Position numbers and translations under genes: made by a program
Part shown: in pieces, positions 33,864-45,545 of the stretch
Layout of the letters: the number at the start of each line of letters is the position of its first letter
Position numbering within the stretch: the stretch's first letter is position 1
The notes under the pieces: generated by a model
Database searches by the model: none
What the model was told of the DNA's origin: nothing
Seen by the model: the letters and a program-made list of their open reading frames with translations, nothing else
Assembly: GCA_023374025.1 (NCBI GenBank)
Contig: SIJG01000086.1
Span: 468,652 to 532,651 of the forward strand
Direction: 5' to 3'
DNA length: 64,000 nucleotides
Origin: Heterodera schachtii
Taxonomy: Eukaryota; Nematoda; Chromadorea; Rhabditida; Heteroderidae

Positions 33864-35764
33864 TTATTTTTTAAATTTAACTATTATGCAATGAACAAGT
33901 TTTTATAAAACATTTAAATAATAATTATTTTTAAATTTTTTAAAATTAAAGAAGAAAATATAGCATCATTATAAAGCAGTTCTGTTTATATAAATATTTA
34001 TCCAAGCTTTTGACAACAATTCGAACAACACAACATTGGCCCATTCTCAATTCCCCACAATATTCCATATATTTCGTATCCCCAGAGACCCTAAGACTTT
34101 ATTTTTGTTTTAAAACTGACAGAACTGAATGAGAAAAGAATAATGAAAAGAGGGATGAATTTTAAAATTGAATTGGGAAGTCGTCAAAAAATGATCGCGG
34201 TAATACAAAAATATTTTAAAATTGGATCATTTGTCCGATTGGTATAACATTAATAATATTTAAGTTTACTGAATAAAAATTACCTCATTTATTTTCAATT
34301 GATAATTTATTTATTTTAATTTTGCTTATTTCTGTATTTTATAATAAAATTTAATTATTTTTTTCCATTTTGTAATTTAATTAATTTGGTGTAATTGACT
34401 TTTTTGTCAAGCTTCAAAATTTAAGCTTACCTATCATTTTGTTTCACATTAAAAGTTATTTTTGGCTTATAATATAAAATAAAGCATATTATTGTTTAAA
34501 TATTATTCTCTTACAAATTATTTAACATTATTTATCGGTTAAGTTTTTAAACCAACACATATATATATATTTATTTATTTAGTCTGGCCGGTTTAGTCTG
34601 ATCCAAGTTTAATTTTCTTTATGTTTAAAAAATATTTTAGTTATTTGGAAAAGCTTTTTCCTTGTGCTTAAATTTTTTACTCGTATTTTAATTGCTATTA
34701 TCCATTAATTAACATAAATAAAGATTCCATAAAACCTCATGACTTAATGTCGATGTATTTAGCAAATCTTTTGAACCTTTTAATTGCAAATTTTCGCATA
34801 AATTTATATATAAAAGTTTTTGATAATATATTTGGACTAATTTCAAACTATATATAAAGCCTGTATTCTTTAACAGGCACACATTAAGAATTTATGAATA
34901 TATTTATTTTTAAGTATTTTTTAATATTTTGCATTCATTATTAAACCAATTTTTTATTGCTCATTTGTTCATTCGTTTGGAGTGATTTTAAAGTGTATTT
35001 TATTTTAATTTATTTGATTTTTTATAGTGCGATTGTTCTAGAGGCTGGCATGAATTTTTTATTTTAATTTTCTAAAATTATTTTGGTTTTGCATATAATT
35101 CCTATTTAGTTTTATTCTTGGTCTTTTTTTATTTTAGCGTCTGAAATTAAAAAATTTTGTTAAAAATATTGATGGTATTATAATAATATAAGTTAATTCA
35201 AATAAAAATTCATCTATTCTTGCAGTTCCTTTTATTTTTTTATTTTTCCCCGAAGATTTTAATTAAGTCAAGAGTTTACAAAATTTAAATTATAGGTTAT
35301 TTTTTAAGTGAAATTTTAAAGACAAATTAAGTTATGTTTCCAACAATACTTAACTATGGTAAAATTATTTTTTGTTATGGTAACTTTATGTTTAACGCAT
35401 GCTTTATTCAATAATACCAATAAAGAGTTCATTAAAAATCTGATGTTATATTATTTTTTGCTTTTGTTTCAAAGAATTTAAAGAGATCAGAAGCATTATT
35501 AATTGAATTAAATATTATCTGACTACTTACTTCATAAATAAAACGGAACATTTAATTTTTATTTTAAATGTTTTTCGTTTAAAAACTGATGTTTTTTTTA
35601 TTATAATTGGTCAAATTTCCAATAAATGTTGCGGTATAACACAATTTGACATTGAATTACGCCACAAAAGTGATCCCTTGAAATTCAAATGGCAAAGTGA
35701 GGAAAATTATGTAAAGTATTAATTTAATTTTGATAAATATTTATCATATGTCACAGAGCCGAAA

Positions 35765-36283
35765 ATGATCGAAGTATATACCAAGCGAAAGCTATCAGGT
35801 CTGTAATTTATGATGAAAGAATTTTTTTACGGAAACTAGTCCCTGAAGAGTTACAAACCCGGGATTGAAATGGCCAAATGGCTTAGGGACTGAACCGTAC
35901 AAAGCCTTAAACGCATGGAATTGCGACAAAATACATACCAATCGATTCCTCTCGGTATGTAACCCACGAATCCAAAAGAATTTAGAATAAAAATGAAATT
36001 GAAAAAAGTTATAGTTCATCAAAACCCCTAAGAATAACTGATAAAAAAACTAATTTAAGTGAGCCAAAAAAACGCTTAAGACCACTTGCAGATTTCGAAC
36101 TTCGCAAAAGGGTGCATGCTAAGACGGCGCAAGTAGTGGGGCGAGACGGAGGGCGGAGGAAAAAGTCTGACGAGTGCCAAAGGCGGTTGACTGCGGGGGC
36201 CAGAAGGGCCCCCGCCAATCAGTCAACCGCCTGCGGATCACGCGCGGACTTCTTCCGTAGCCCGTAGTCTCGCCCCACCTAGT
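35765..36283. repeat. GC-richer repeat block ending in a nested palindrome (copy A)
   Basis: The block is GC-richer than the rest of copy A and identical in copy B. Outer arms GTGGGGCGAGAC (36136-36147) and GTCTCGCCCCAC (36267-36278) enclose an inner hairpin at 36181-36232. The inner arms are AGGCGGTTGACTG/CAGTCAACCGCCT and, inside them, GCGGGGGCC/GGCCCCCGC with a 5-nt loop. The minus-strand frames across it (35795-36022, 36009-36301) follow the repeat and are not called as genes. It may be a foldback or other non-autonomous transposon. Confidence 0.6.
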
Positions 36284-36334
36284 CGAGTGTGCAATAAACA
36301 AAACTTAAGTTTTCAAATTTGACGAATTTTTGTT

Positions 36335-36496
36335 GAGGATTTGACATTTGAGGACCCGACATTTGAGGACCCGACTTTTGAGGATTTGACATTTGAGGAC
36401 CCGACATTTGAGGACCTGACTTTTGAGGACCCGACATTTGCGGATATTCCCGACATTTGAGGACCCGACTTTTGAGGACCCGACATTTGAGGACAT
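36335..36496. repeat. 15-bp minisatellite with 45-bp higher order
   Basis: About ten units of GAGGACCCGACATTT and variants (TTTGAC or CCCGAC; ATTT or TTTT) start at the base where copy A ends. The variants alternate in threes, giving a 45-bp period, with one irregular unit near 36440. Copy B has a single TTTTGAGGACCCG at 45442-45454. The minus-strand frames with repeating pentapeptides are artefacts of the array. Confidence 0.9.
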
Positions 36497-36615
36497 ACAC
36501 AATTTTAGAAAAAAAATTAATTAAAATTTTATTTTATACCATTTAAAAAATTAAAAAACCATTACCGAGGGCCAGGGAGCGAATATAAAACTATATTAAA
36601 TTTGTATCATCTTAG
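36497..36615. other. spacer, nothing recognised
   Basis: AT-rich with a short GC-richer word around 36566-36585. Confidence 0.5.
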
Positions 36616-36691
36616 TTTTCAACAATCATTGAAAAATATTGGTCCGAGTTGCCGAGTTAAAAAGGATTTTTTACCGGACTACCGTGCCTGA
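36616..36691 (+). CDS. possible terminal exon
   Basis: A TTTGTATCATCTTAG acceptor is followed by one base and 24 codons (FQQSLKNIGPSCRVKKDF, then LPDYRA) to TGA, with GC near 45% in the second half. TCCAGGCCTGG just downstream recalls the degenerate repeat at 26.8 kb, so a transposon relic is the alternative. The family is unknown. Confidence 0.25.
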
Positions 36692-38929
36692 GTAATTAAT
36701 TATCTAAGTCCAGGCCTGGTATATTTAAAATTCTTGGCTATGTTCTAAAGCAAATCTAGCAATTATTTGCAAATTTCCAAATTCGAACAATAATAAATTT
36801 GAAATCAAAGATATGGTCCAAATTACAAAAGAAATAGGAAAATTCGCAAAGGGATACCTTCCAAATTTTACGGAAGAAATTTTTAAATTTATAAAATAAT
36901 TAAATCAAAAACTAATCACTTATCGGACCGAAAATTTAATTAGTGATATTAAGAATTTAAATATAATTTGATGTTTATATTAATGATAATACAAGTGATG
37001 CAAGCTCGCAGCTAGTTTCATTTTCCCGAGGTTAATAGTTAATCTTGATTATTTATTCTGTTCTAACAAACTTATTATTTTTAAATTATATTTTTTATAT
37101 TTTACATTATATTTTTTAAAAATATTTATTTAAATAATGTTTTTCATGGAATTATCCGCCAACTCCTTTTTGAGTTAACGAATGGTAATCTTGAATGTTA
37201 GAATTAAGAATAAAATTACTGGTAATTACCATATATTTTTATTATATTTTTAAAAACAAATTTCAAGTTTTTGTAAATTTAGATGGGTTATGTCCGAAAA
37301 TGCGATAAATATAGTAAGTTCAAGTTTAATATAAATTTAGATTAAAACTAAACCTTATTAGTTATTATTTATTTTTCAATTTGCATATTAACTAAACATT
37401 TAAGTTGCTTGTGGGTTGTTGACCATAATAAAGTATAAGTTTAAATAATTTATTTATTTTATAATTTCTTTTTATGGGTAGAGAAATTTTGATTTTATGG
37501 GTCTTTGTTTTAAAGATGATTAAAATTTAGTCTTTTATCTTTTTTAATGTTTGTTATATATATATATATTAATTTAACAAAAATTTATCAATTTGCACAA
37601 TTTTTACATTTCTAGCAAATTATTTTACTTCTTTTGTTTAAATTCACAAAGCTTTTGTTTTTTTAAGTTTAAAAATTGCATTTTCAGAAAAATATGTTTA
37701 TTTAATTTGTATTATATATATGTTTTCTTGATTAGGGCTCTCAATCATTTTCTTCTCTTCAGGATGATTTATGATAATTTTGCAGTTTGTTAAATGAAAT
37801 ATATGGTAATAATGAATAATTATTCTATTGCGATAATAATAATTTAATTAATTTTTTATATTTAATTTTGTTCATTCTTCGTAAGTTTTTGAAGAAAAAT
37901 AATATAGCTCTTTATTTATTGCATAATAAAACATTAAGCGATATTTATATAAAATCATTATTTTTTTTTAAATTTTTATTGAATCTAAAATTCTTTTATT
38001 TTTCTCCATGATTAATATGATTACATTTAGCTTTACACAAATTTACCAGTAATGCATAATTAAAATAAATAATAATTTCTTTTTTGATTTATGATTTATA
38101 TCATTTCGTCAGATTGACTCTTGACAAATATTCCCGATGCTCAAAAATATAAGCAGCTAAAATATTGAGGATATATAATTTTTAGAAATACAAATCTAGA
38201 TCTTTTCTTCTTAATTCAGCATAATATTTTGCAGAAATATGATGTTTTCATTTAGTTTTATTTTTATGGAGTATTAAGTTCAAAAATTTTATTTTAATTG
38301 AGTAATTTAAAATTTTTTGCTTTGTTAATAAAGTTTAATAGTTAAGCTATTTAAACGAAATATGATCCCGTGAATAATCTTCACAATCTCGCCAGTTGAT
38401 GAGAAACAATGTTTTATCAGGAAAATTCGGCATATATATTTAGGGCATTTAATAAAGTGTCAACTATTTATTTATATTGTAGCTTTTTTAAGGATAAAAA
38501 ATGCTTTTTTTAATATATTATTTAATCTAATTTTCTAGCAAATTTATTAAACTTATTTAATATACATTGAAAGCATTTTTAATAAAATAATAAAAAATTA
38601 TATAATTTTCTGAAAGTTAGTAAAATTCTATTAATTATAAGAGGGACAGAATTTAAAAAAATAATAATAAATGAATAATTACACATTTAAATATTTATTA
38701 AAGCGATTCAATAACAATCACAAAAACAAATACCAAAAATAATTTACTAAGCAAAATTTTAATAATTTAAAATTTATTATTTTTTGTATAACATGTTTAA
38801 ATAATTATAATTACTGCAAAAATAAAATTCAAATTGGATATAAGTTTATATTTAAATAATTTAGTTTATTTCATTAAAAAATCAATTATTAAAAAAACAA
38901 AATGAAAAAATAAACCTTTTCGCGACATA
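36692..38929. other. AT-rich, nothing recognised
   Basis: A (TA)n run lies near 37555-37569. The 66-codon frame at 37593-37793 has background composition. Confidence 0.5.
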
Positions 38930-38961
38930 ATGGACGAAACGAAGATTGTCTTAGAGCCAAG
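38930..38961 (+). CDS. possible first exon (MDETKIVLEP...)
   Basis: ATG in the context CATAATGG opens ten codons, MDETKIVLEP, ending in CCAAG|GTAATT, a good donor, in a GC-richer patch. The whole plus-strand patch is also open in another frame (FSRHNGRNEDCLRAK). It is short and without an identified partner exon. Confidence 0.25.
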
Positions 38962-39607
38962 GTAATTAAAGAATCAACTTGAATTTTAATCCACAGATAT
39001 TTAACAAAAATAATTCTTTCATCTATAATTATATCATTGGATGTAATTAAAATCTTTCTCAACTTCAAATACAGTTCAAACTTACTGGAGAATTAATTAA
39101 AATAAAATCAAAAATTTTGCTAAATAATATATAATGAAATAAAAATAATTCTTCAGGTTATCTAATAGTCAGCAATTATAATTTTAATTCAACCAAATAC
39201 AATTTAAATTGGTTCAAAAATGATCAATTTAGAGATAATATCATTAATTAATGTGAAAAACTATAAATAATATTCTTCATAAGAAAAAATAAAATTTAAT
39301 AATTATTTTATTATTTTTTTTAAAACTTAAATTCAAAATTTAATTTTATAAACTAGTTAAAGACATTTAAAAAGATATTAAGATTAATTAGCAAGGTTAC
39401 GAAAAACAATGAGAAAATTTACAATTAAAAAATAGATAATTATTAATTAATAAGTAAAAATTAAAAAAGCTAATAAAATATTCAATTAATAATAATTATT
39501 TTTGTTTAAGTCAAATAAAATTGTGAATATGTAAGAAAAAGTGATTAAAAAGTTCAAAATAGTACCAATGTTGTAAATAAAACTAGAATAATCAATTTTC
39601 TGCAAAG

Positions 39608-39643
39608 GAACTACGATTTGAACCAGTCGTTTCTAAATGCCAA
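39608..39643 (+). CDS. possible 36-nt internal exon
   Basis: It is bounded by TTTTCTGCAAAG and CAA|GTAATT and reads ELRFEPVVSKCQ in phase 0. The patch is GC-richer than its flanks. A minus-strand frame is equally open, so strand is uncertain. Confidence 0.18.
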
Positions 39644-39780
39644 GTAATTTAAAACACATAAAAAAATATTTGGTTTTAAGATAAAATATTCTGACTATAA
39701 ATAATAGCAATAATAAAAGCACAAAAATACCAAGACACGAAGATAAAGATGATAAATTCATATAAATTTAAATGAGTTAG

Positions 39781-39920
39781 TTAAAGAAAATATTCAACAA
39801 TATAGATATGTTGTGAATTAAAATTAGTAGAAAACCAAATAAAAATAAAAATAATTGGCTCTAATTCGCACGTATCTTCGCTCATTGCAATTATCGAGCG
39901 CCTACATTTCGTAACACTTT
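39781..39920 (-). CDS. candidate terminal exon of a minus-strand gene
   Basis: GAAAATTTCAG at 39931-39921 is a consensus invertebrate acceptor. The next 140 nt, after two bases of a split codon, read SVTKCRRSIIAMSEDTCELE, then a hydrophobic AT-rich tail, to TAA at 39781. The first half is GC-rich. The phase fits the donor of the 40496-40580 exon (one base plus two). It also fits an alternative donor inside the 40093-40140 exon. The family is unknown. Confidence 0.35.
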
Positions 39921-40092
39921 CTGAAATTTTCCTATTTTCTTAAAAAAATATTGTTGTAAATGTTTTAGAAATAAAAAGAATATTTCCTTAAATTAATATT
40001 GAATCTAATTAAAATTTCATTTTTAATGTATCATTATAATATTAATAAATTACAGCTTAAAAGATGCATATATATATATATAATTTCTTTAC

Positions 40093-40140
40093 TTTATCAT
40101 CTATTTCAAAGGCATTTTCACTTGGCACCTCATCACCCAT
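40093..40140 (-). CDS. candidate first exon (MGDEVPSENAFEIDDK)
   Basis: ATG at 40140 opens 16 codons, MGDEVPSENAFEIDDK, ending AAA|GTAAAG. Codons are varied and acidic, and local GC is above background. Joined to the acceptor at 39921 in phase 0 it would stop after nine codons; an internal donor (CCA A|GTGAAA) would keep the longer frame. It lies in the intron of the alternative model that joins 40496-40580 to 39781-39920, so the two models exclude each other unless there are alternative starts. Confidence 0.3.
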
Positions 40141-40495
40141 GATGATTTTTGTTGAAGTGGTGAAATATGATTATTGTACAAAGTTTTTTTTGTTTTAATG
40201 ATTCTGTATATTTAGAATTTAATTTTATAAATAAAACTACTATAATATAATATTAGTTGATTTTAAATATTATTTGATACTTGAATGCATATAAAACTCA
40301 AATTTCTTAATTTTCATTTTGAATTTTATTTTAAAAAATATTGGACAAATATTTGAAATAATGAAATTATAATATTAGAACCTAAAATGGTAATTTTCTA
40401 GTGCTTTTTTCGCTATTAAAATTTTAGTTAATTTTGGCATTTGGGCATAAAAATTGAATAAGGCTATTTTAAAATTAAAAATCATTTTTGCTTAC

Positions 40496-40580
40496 CCCCT
40501 TTTTTCTCCGCCCTAATTGGGTTAAGCGTCGGCCACGGCTTCACCTTTTTGACCACCTTATCAGCAGCTTTTTTCTTGGA
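40496..40580 (-). CDS. partial lysine-rich exon cut by the start of duplication copy B
   Basis: 85 nt near 50% GC read SKKKAADKVVKKVKPWPT, then LNPIRAEKKG, and end with GGGG|GTAAGC, a strong donor. The reading is basic and ends one base into a codon. Its upstream end coincides with the left junction of copy B at 40580, beyond which the DNA is the duplicated AT-rich segment. The exon therefore seems interrupted by the duplication, or begins from chimeric sequence. Splicing to 39920 restores an open frame. The lysine/alanine-rich composition recalls histone-H1-like or ribosomal tails, but I do not assign it. Confidence 0.4.
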
Positions 40581-43005
40581 ACATAAATATTTATTTAATT
40601 TATAATGATAGATTCTATTTAATCTTTGAAATTTTATTATCATTTTTTATATCGTATTTACTTATGTATGTGTGTATATTTTTGCTTATGCTATCAGTAT
40701 TGAAATATTTATCTCATCAGCACTGTAATCTCATCAGTACTGTATAATAAATATATCTGTAAAAGATATAATTTACCGTATTGTTTTAATGTTGTCTAGG
40801 GTTTTAATAGGTTTTTAATAACAAACTCAAATTTTATACTTTAAACTGCCATAAATTTTTTTTTGATTTCTTAAATAACAAATTATTTATGAAGCGCTTT
40901 ACCCATTTATTTTTATGTTTTATGATTCCTTTTTATTTCTTCAAATTTAGAATTTTATTTTGTATTCTATTCATTTTCAAAATTTTTTCTTTTCATCTTC
41001 TTTATCGAGAACATTAATAGTGTAATTATGAAGTTTAAGTAGGTTTGTAATATTGGTTTTTTTAATAGCTGACATTTTAATGCCTATGTCATTTATTATT
41101 GGAATTATTATTAATTTTTTGATATATACAAAACTGGAATTTTTTATTGAATTACATATGTAAGTGAATTTTTAACGATTTAATTTTATTATCTAAAAAA
41201 GGATTTAATTTGAAATTTCAATTCGATTTTTGTTAAGTTTTATCCAATTTACTTAATTAATAAAAGTGATCAAACTTGCAAGTTTATAAAAATTTAAAAT
41301 TTAATTCTCTTTTGTCCGGCTTGTCAAGTACCGAAACTTCCTTAATGACTTTGTGGTATTTTTTAAGATTAGTAATACAGCTAATCTCATTAAAATATTG
41401 ACAAAATTTTGATTAAAGTGCTTCATCATATCCTTTTAAAAATTACATTAATTGTCACTTGATAAACTTAAATATATTTAATTTTTAGATGATTTATTTT
41501 AATTAAGTTTTTTTAAAGTTTGACATATACATTTTTTAGTTAAAGCATGTTTAATAATGATTTTTTCTTTTCTTTTTTTATTAGATTATTATTCTTTCTC
41601 TTGAGAACGTAAATTTTTTCGCTCCTTTTTGCTGCCACAAGTTTGTTTTTTAAATTTGAATGAAAATTTTTTCCTAGTATTTAGCAAATATTTAATCGCA
41701 CAACTTAATTTTCTTATAATTTTAAAAATTCTTATAATAGAAAATACTTGCGAACAATCTTAAATTGATAAGTTGCCTCTGTAAGATTAAAGAGATTTTG
41801 TTGTTCACAACCTCAAAATCTATGATTTTGATAATTGCGAAATTTTATTAATAGGTTTAATATAAAATAAAAAATTCCTAATTAGTCAACGATCATTATT
41901 ATAAATACATAGTTAATAAAATAAAATTGATAAAGATGAATTTTATTAAACAATTAAAAAAATAAACAATGTTACTTCGAATAAGTTAATTAACAAGACT
42001 TAATTTATAGCAAAAAATTAATTAAATAAAACAAATAGTAATTCAATGACAAAATAGGGAGATGTGGAAAAAAAACCATCTTCTTAACTCCTGATAGAGT
42101 GTTCAATTTAAATGAATAAAGTAATAAAAATATGAAAAAAACATGGATTTAATTTGAAATTTGTACCCTCATATTTTTTCTATTTAAGTAATTTCCAGTC
42201 AGTCCATTTCCTGAGAGTATTATGTATTTTGAATGATTTATTAATTATTTTTTCTCTTGTACTCTTTTATTTATTAAAAATATTAAATTAACAAAATCTT
42301 TATCTGTAATGCCATGTAATTTTTTGAACAATTTATATTATCAATTTATTATTTTAATAAGATTTTTCTAAGATTTTAATGAAAGCTTCTGTTTCTAAAC
42401 CTTTAAAATATATTTAAAATATAAAAGTTTTTAATAAGAGTTGGAATTTTTAAGTTTATATTTCTGTCGAATTTTCATACTTTTTTCAGTGTTTTTATTT
42501 TTGCCTTAAGTTCAGTTTTTAACAAGAATTTGTCCAATTTAATTCGCTGGAATAAATTAATAGTTAAATTATGTTATTTTAAATTATTTTTTAAAAGATC
42601 ATTTGTAGTTTTTATAAGAGGTAATTTTCTAAAAGTAATAATAGAATGCAATTTTTTAATGCCATTTTTGATTTGTTTAATATATGATGTTTAAATTATT
42701 TAGTTTTAGACATGAGAAAAAATAATTTAATGCAACCAAGTATTAAGGAAGTGTTTCAGAATTACGCGAATGATAAAAAAATCTTTCGTTAATTATCATA
42801 AAAAACATATACCGTATAAAAAATTCATATAAAAATAAACATTAAATTATTGTTATTGTTTCCTAAGAGTTAAAGATTTAATATATATTTAATAAATCAT
42901 AAACTGATTTAAAATATTTCATGGATTAATTATATTTAAATAATATTACATTAATTAAATTTAATTTAGATTAAATATTTGCATTTTAATTGGTAGAACA
43001 CTAAC

Positions 43006-43064
43006 CATCTCGTTTTCTGTTCTCTATTAACGGTTCTTCGATCGATGAATTTATATAAAATGCG
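43006..43064 (-). CDS. candidate exon in copy B
   Basis: Counterpart of 33805-33863 with the same peptide KFIDRRTVNREQKTR and the same GATG|GTTAGT donor, two synonymous differences, and no obvious acceptor. Confidence 0.28.
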
Positions 43065-44853
43065 TTATTTTTTAAATTTAACTATTATGCAATGAACAAG
43101 TTTTTATAAAACATTTAAATAATAATTATTTTTAAATTTTTTAAAATTAAAGAAGAAAATATAGCATCATTATAAAGCAGTTCTGTTTATATAAATATTT
43201 ATCCAAGCTTTTGACAACAATTCGAACAACACAACATTGGCCCATTCTCAATTCCCCACAATATTCCATATATTTCGTATCCCCAGAGACCCTAAGACTT
43301 TATTTTTGTTTTAAAACTGACAGAACTGAATGAGAAAAGAATAATGAAAAGAGGGATGAATTTTAAAATTGAATTGGGAAGTCGTCAAAAAATGATCGCG
43401 GTAATACAAAAATATTTTAAAATTGGATCATTTGTCCGATTGGTATAACATTAATAATATTTAAGTTTACTGAATAAAAATTACCTCATTTATTTTCAAT
43501 TGATAATTTATTTATTTTAATTTTGCTTATTTCTGTATTTTATAATAAAATTTAATTATTTTTTTCCATTTTGTAATTTAATTAATTTGGTGTAATTGAC
43601 TTTTTTGTCAAGCTTCAAAATTTAAGCTTACCTATCATTTTGTTTCACATTAAAAGTTATTTTTGGCTTATAATATAAAATAAAGCATATTATTGTTTAA
43701 ATATTATTCTCTTACAAATTATTTAACATTATTTATCGGTTAAGTTTTTAAACCAACACATATATATATATTTATTTATTTAGTCTGGCCGGTTTAGTCT
43801 GATCCAAGTTTAATTTTCTTTATGTTTAAAAAATATTTTAGTTATTTGGAAAAGCTTTTTCCTTGTGCTTAAATTTTTTACTCGTATTTTAATTGCTATT
43901 ATCCATTAATTAACATAAATAAAGATTCCATAAAACCTCATGACTTAATGTCGATGTATTTAGCAAATCTTTTGAACCTTTTAATTGCAAATTTTCGCAT
44001 AAATTTATATATAAAAGTTTTTGATAATATATTTGGACTAATTTCAAACTATATATAAAGCCTGTATTCTTTAACAGGCACACATTAAGAATTTATGAAT
44101 ATATTTATTTTTAAGTATTTTTTAATATTTTGCATTCATTATTAAACCAATTTTTTATTGCTCATTTGTTCATTCGTTTGGAGTGATTTTAAAGTGTATT
44201 TTATTTTAATATATTTGATTTTTTATAGTGCGATTGTTCTAGATTTTGTTAAAAATATGGATGGTATTATAATAATATAAGTTAATTCAAATAAAAATTC
44301 ATCTATTCTTGCAGTTCCTTTTATTTTTTTATTTTTCCCCAAAGATTTTAATTAAGTCAAGAGTTTACAAAATTTAAATTATAGGTTATTTTTTAAGTGA
44401 AATTTTAAAGACAAATTAAGTTATGTTTCCAACAATACTTAACTATGGTAAAATTATTTTTTGTTATGGTAACTTTATGTTTAACGCATGCTTTATTCAA
44501 TAATACCAATAAAGAGTTCATTAAAAATCTGATGCCATATTATTTTTTGCTTTTATTTCAAAGAATTTAAAGAGATCAGAAGCATTATTAATTGAATTAA
44601 ATATTATCTGACTACTTACTTCATAAATAAAACGGAACATTTAATTTTTTATTTTAAATGTTTTTCGTTTAAAAACTGATGTTTTTTTTATTATAATTGG
44701 TCAAATTTCCAATAAATGTTGCGGTATACACAATTTGACATTGAATTACGCCACAAAAGTGATCCATTGAAATTCAAATGGCAAAGTGAGGAAAATTATG
44801 TAAAGTATTAATTTAATTTTGATAAATATTTATCATATGTCACAGAGCCGAAA

Positions 44854-45372
44854 ATGATCGAAGTATATACCAAGCGAAAGCTATCAGGTCTGTAATTTAT
44901 GATGAAAGAATTTTTTTACGGAAACTAGTCCCTGAAGAGTTACAAACCCGGGATTGAAATGGCCAAATGGCTTAGGGACTGAACCGTACAAAGCCTTAAA
45001 CGCATGGAATTGCGACAAAATACATACCAATCGATTCCTCTCGGTATGTAACCCACGAATCCAAAAGAATTTAGAATAAAAATGAAATTGAAAAAAGTTA
45101 TAGTTCATCAAAACCCCTAAGAATAACTGATAAAAAAACTAATTTAAGTGAGCCAAAAAAACGCTTAAGACCACTTGCAGATTTCGAACTTCGCAAAAGG
45201 GTGCATGCTAAGACGGCGCAAGTAGTGGGGCGAGACGGAGGGCGGAGGAAAAAGTCTGACGAGTGCCAAAGGCGGTTGACTGCGGGGGCCAGAAGGGCCC
45301 CCGCCAATCAGTCAACCGCCTGCGGATCACGCGCGGACTTCTTCCGTAGCCCGTAGTCTCGCCCCACCTAGT
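44854..45372. repeat. GC-richer repeat block with nested palindrome (copy B)
   Basis: Same block as 35765-36283, with the inner hairpin at 45270-45321. I see no difference across the palindrome between the two copies. Confidence 0.6.
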
Positions 45373-45423
45373 CGAGTGTGCAATAAACAAAACTTAAGTT
45401 TTCAAATTTGACGAATTTTTGTT

Positions 45424-45545
45424 ATTTTATTACTGATCTGGTTTTGAGGACCCGTAACTTTGGTAAATTCGTTATTCTTTCGGATTCGTGGGTTAAATAT
45501 GGCTACCCGGAAATGATTTTAAATTATGTAATATGTAGCTGATTT
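45424..45545. other. GC-richer flank with a small inverted fragment of the repeat block
   Basis: 45474-45494 is the reverse complement of 45050-45070 with one mismatch. A plus-strand frame (NFGKFVILSDSWVKYGYPE) is open across it but includes the repeated word, so I do not call a gene. Confidence 0.5.

Larger units (their letters stand above)
31165..36334 (+). repeat. segmental duplication, copy A (5.17 kb)
   Basis: It matches 40580-45423 in direct orientation, beginning at the shared AACATAAAT and ending at the shared GAATTTTTGTT. Long blocks are nearly identical, especially 33850-35043 and 35160-36334. Differences are an unrelated replacement at about 32390-32465, a segment present only here at about 32710-33138, and another at about 35044-35160. 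No flanking terminal repeats are visible, so a segmental rather than transposon origin is favoured. Confidence 0.9.
40580..45423 (+). repeat. segmental duplication, copy B (4.84 kb)
   Basis: Direct copy of 31165-36334. About 270 bp at 41822-42090 are unrelated to copy A, and two segments of copy A (about 430 and 115 bp) are missing. The long identical tail, including the palindrome, indicates recent origin or gene conversion. Its left edge falls in a lysine-rich exon and its right edge adjoins a single minisatellite-like word. Confidence 0.9.

Noticed and set aside
34020..34110. Protein-like open frames on both strands
   Set aside because: Both strands are open (KLLTTIRTTQHWPI plus, GELRMGQCCVVRIV minus) with no decisive splice signals. 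The patch is identical in both copies, so there is no substitution evidence.
34860..34879. GCCTGT/ACAGGC stem-loop as a histone mRNA 3' end
   Set aside because: Sequence and loop do not match the histone consensus and no histone frame is nearby.
35512..35722. 71-codon plus-strand frame without ATG
   Set aside because: No AG acceptor lies within reach of a sensible start, and copy B carries two compensating frameshifts.
35795..36301. Three minus-strand frames, also present at 44884-45390
   Set aside because: Identical in both duplicates because the DNA is identical. They run through the palindrome in overlapping frames and show no motif, so they read as repeat sequence.
36279..36502. Repetitive peptide genes on the minus strand
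   Set aside because: Translations of the 15-bp minisatellite; a unit divisible by three keeps frames open.
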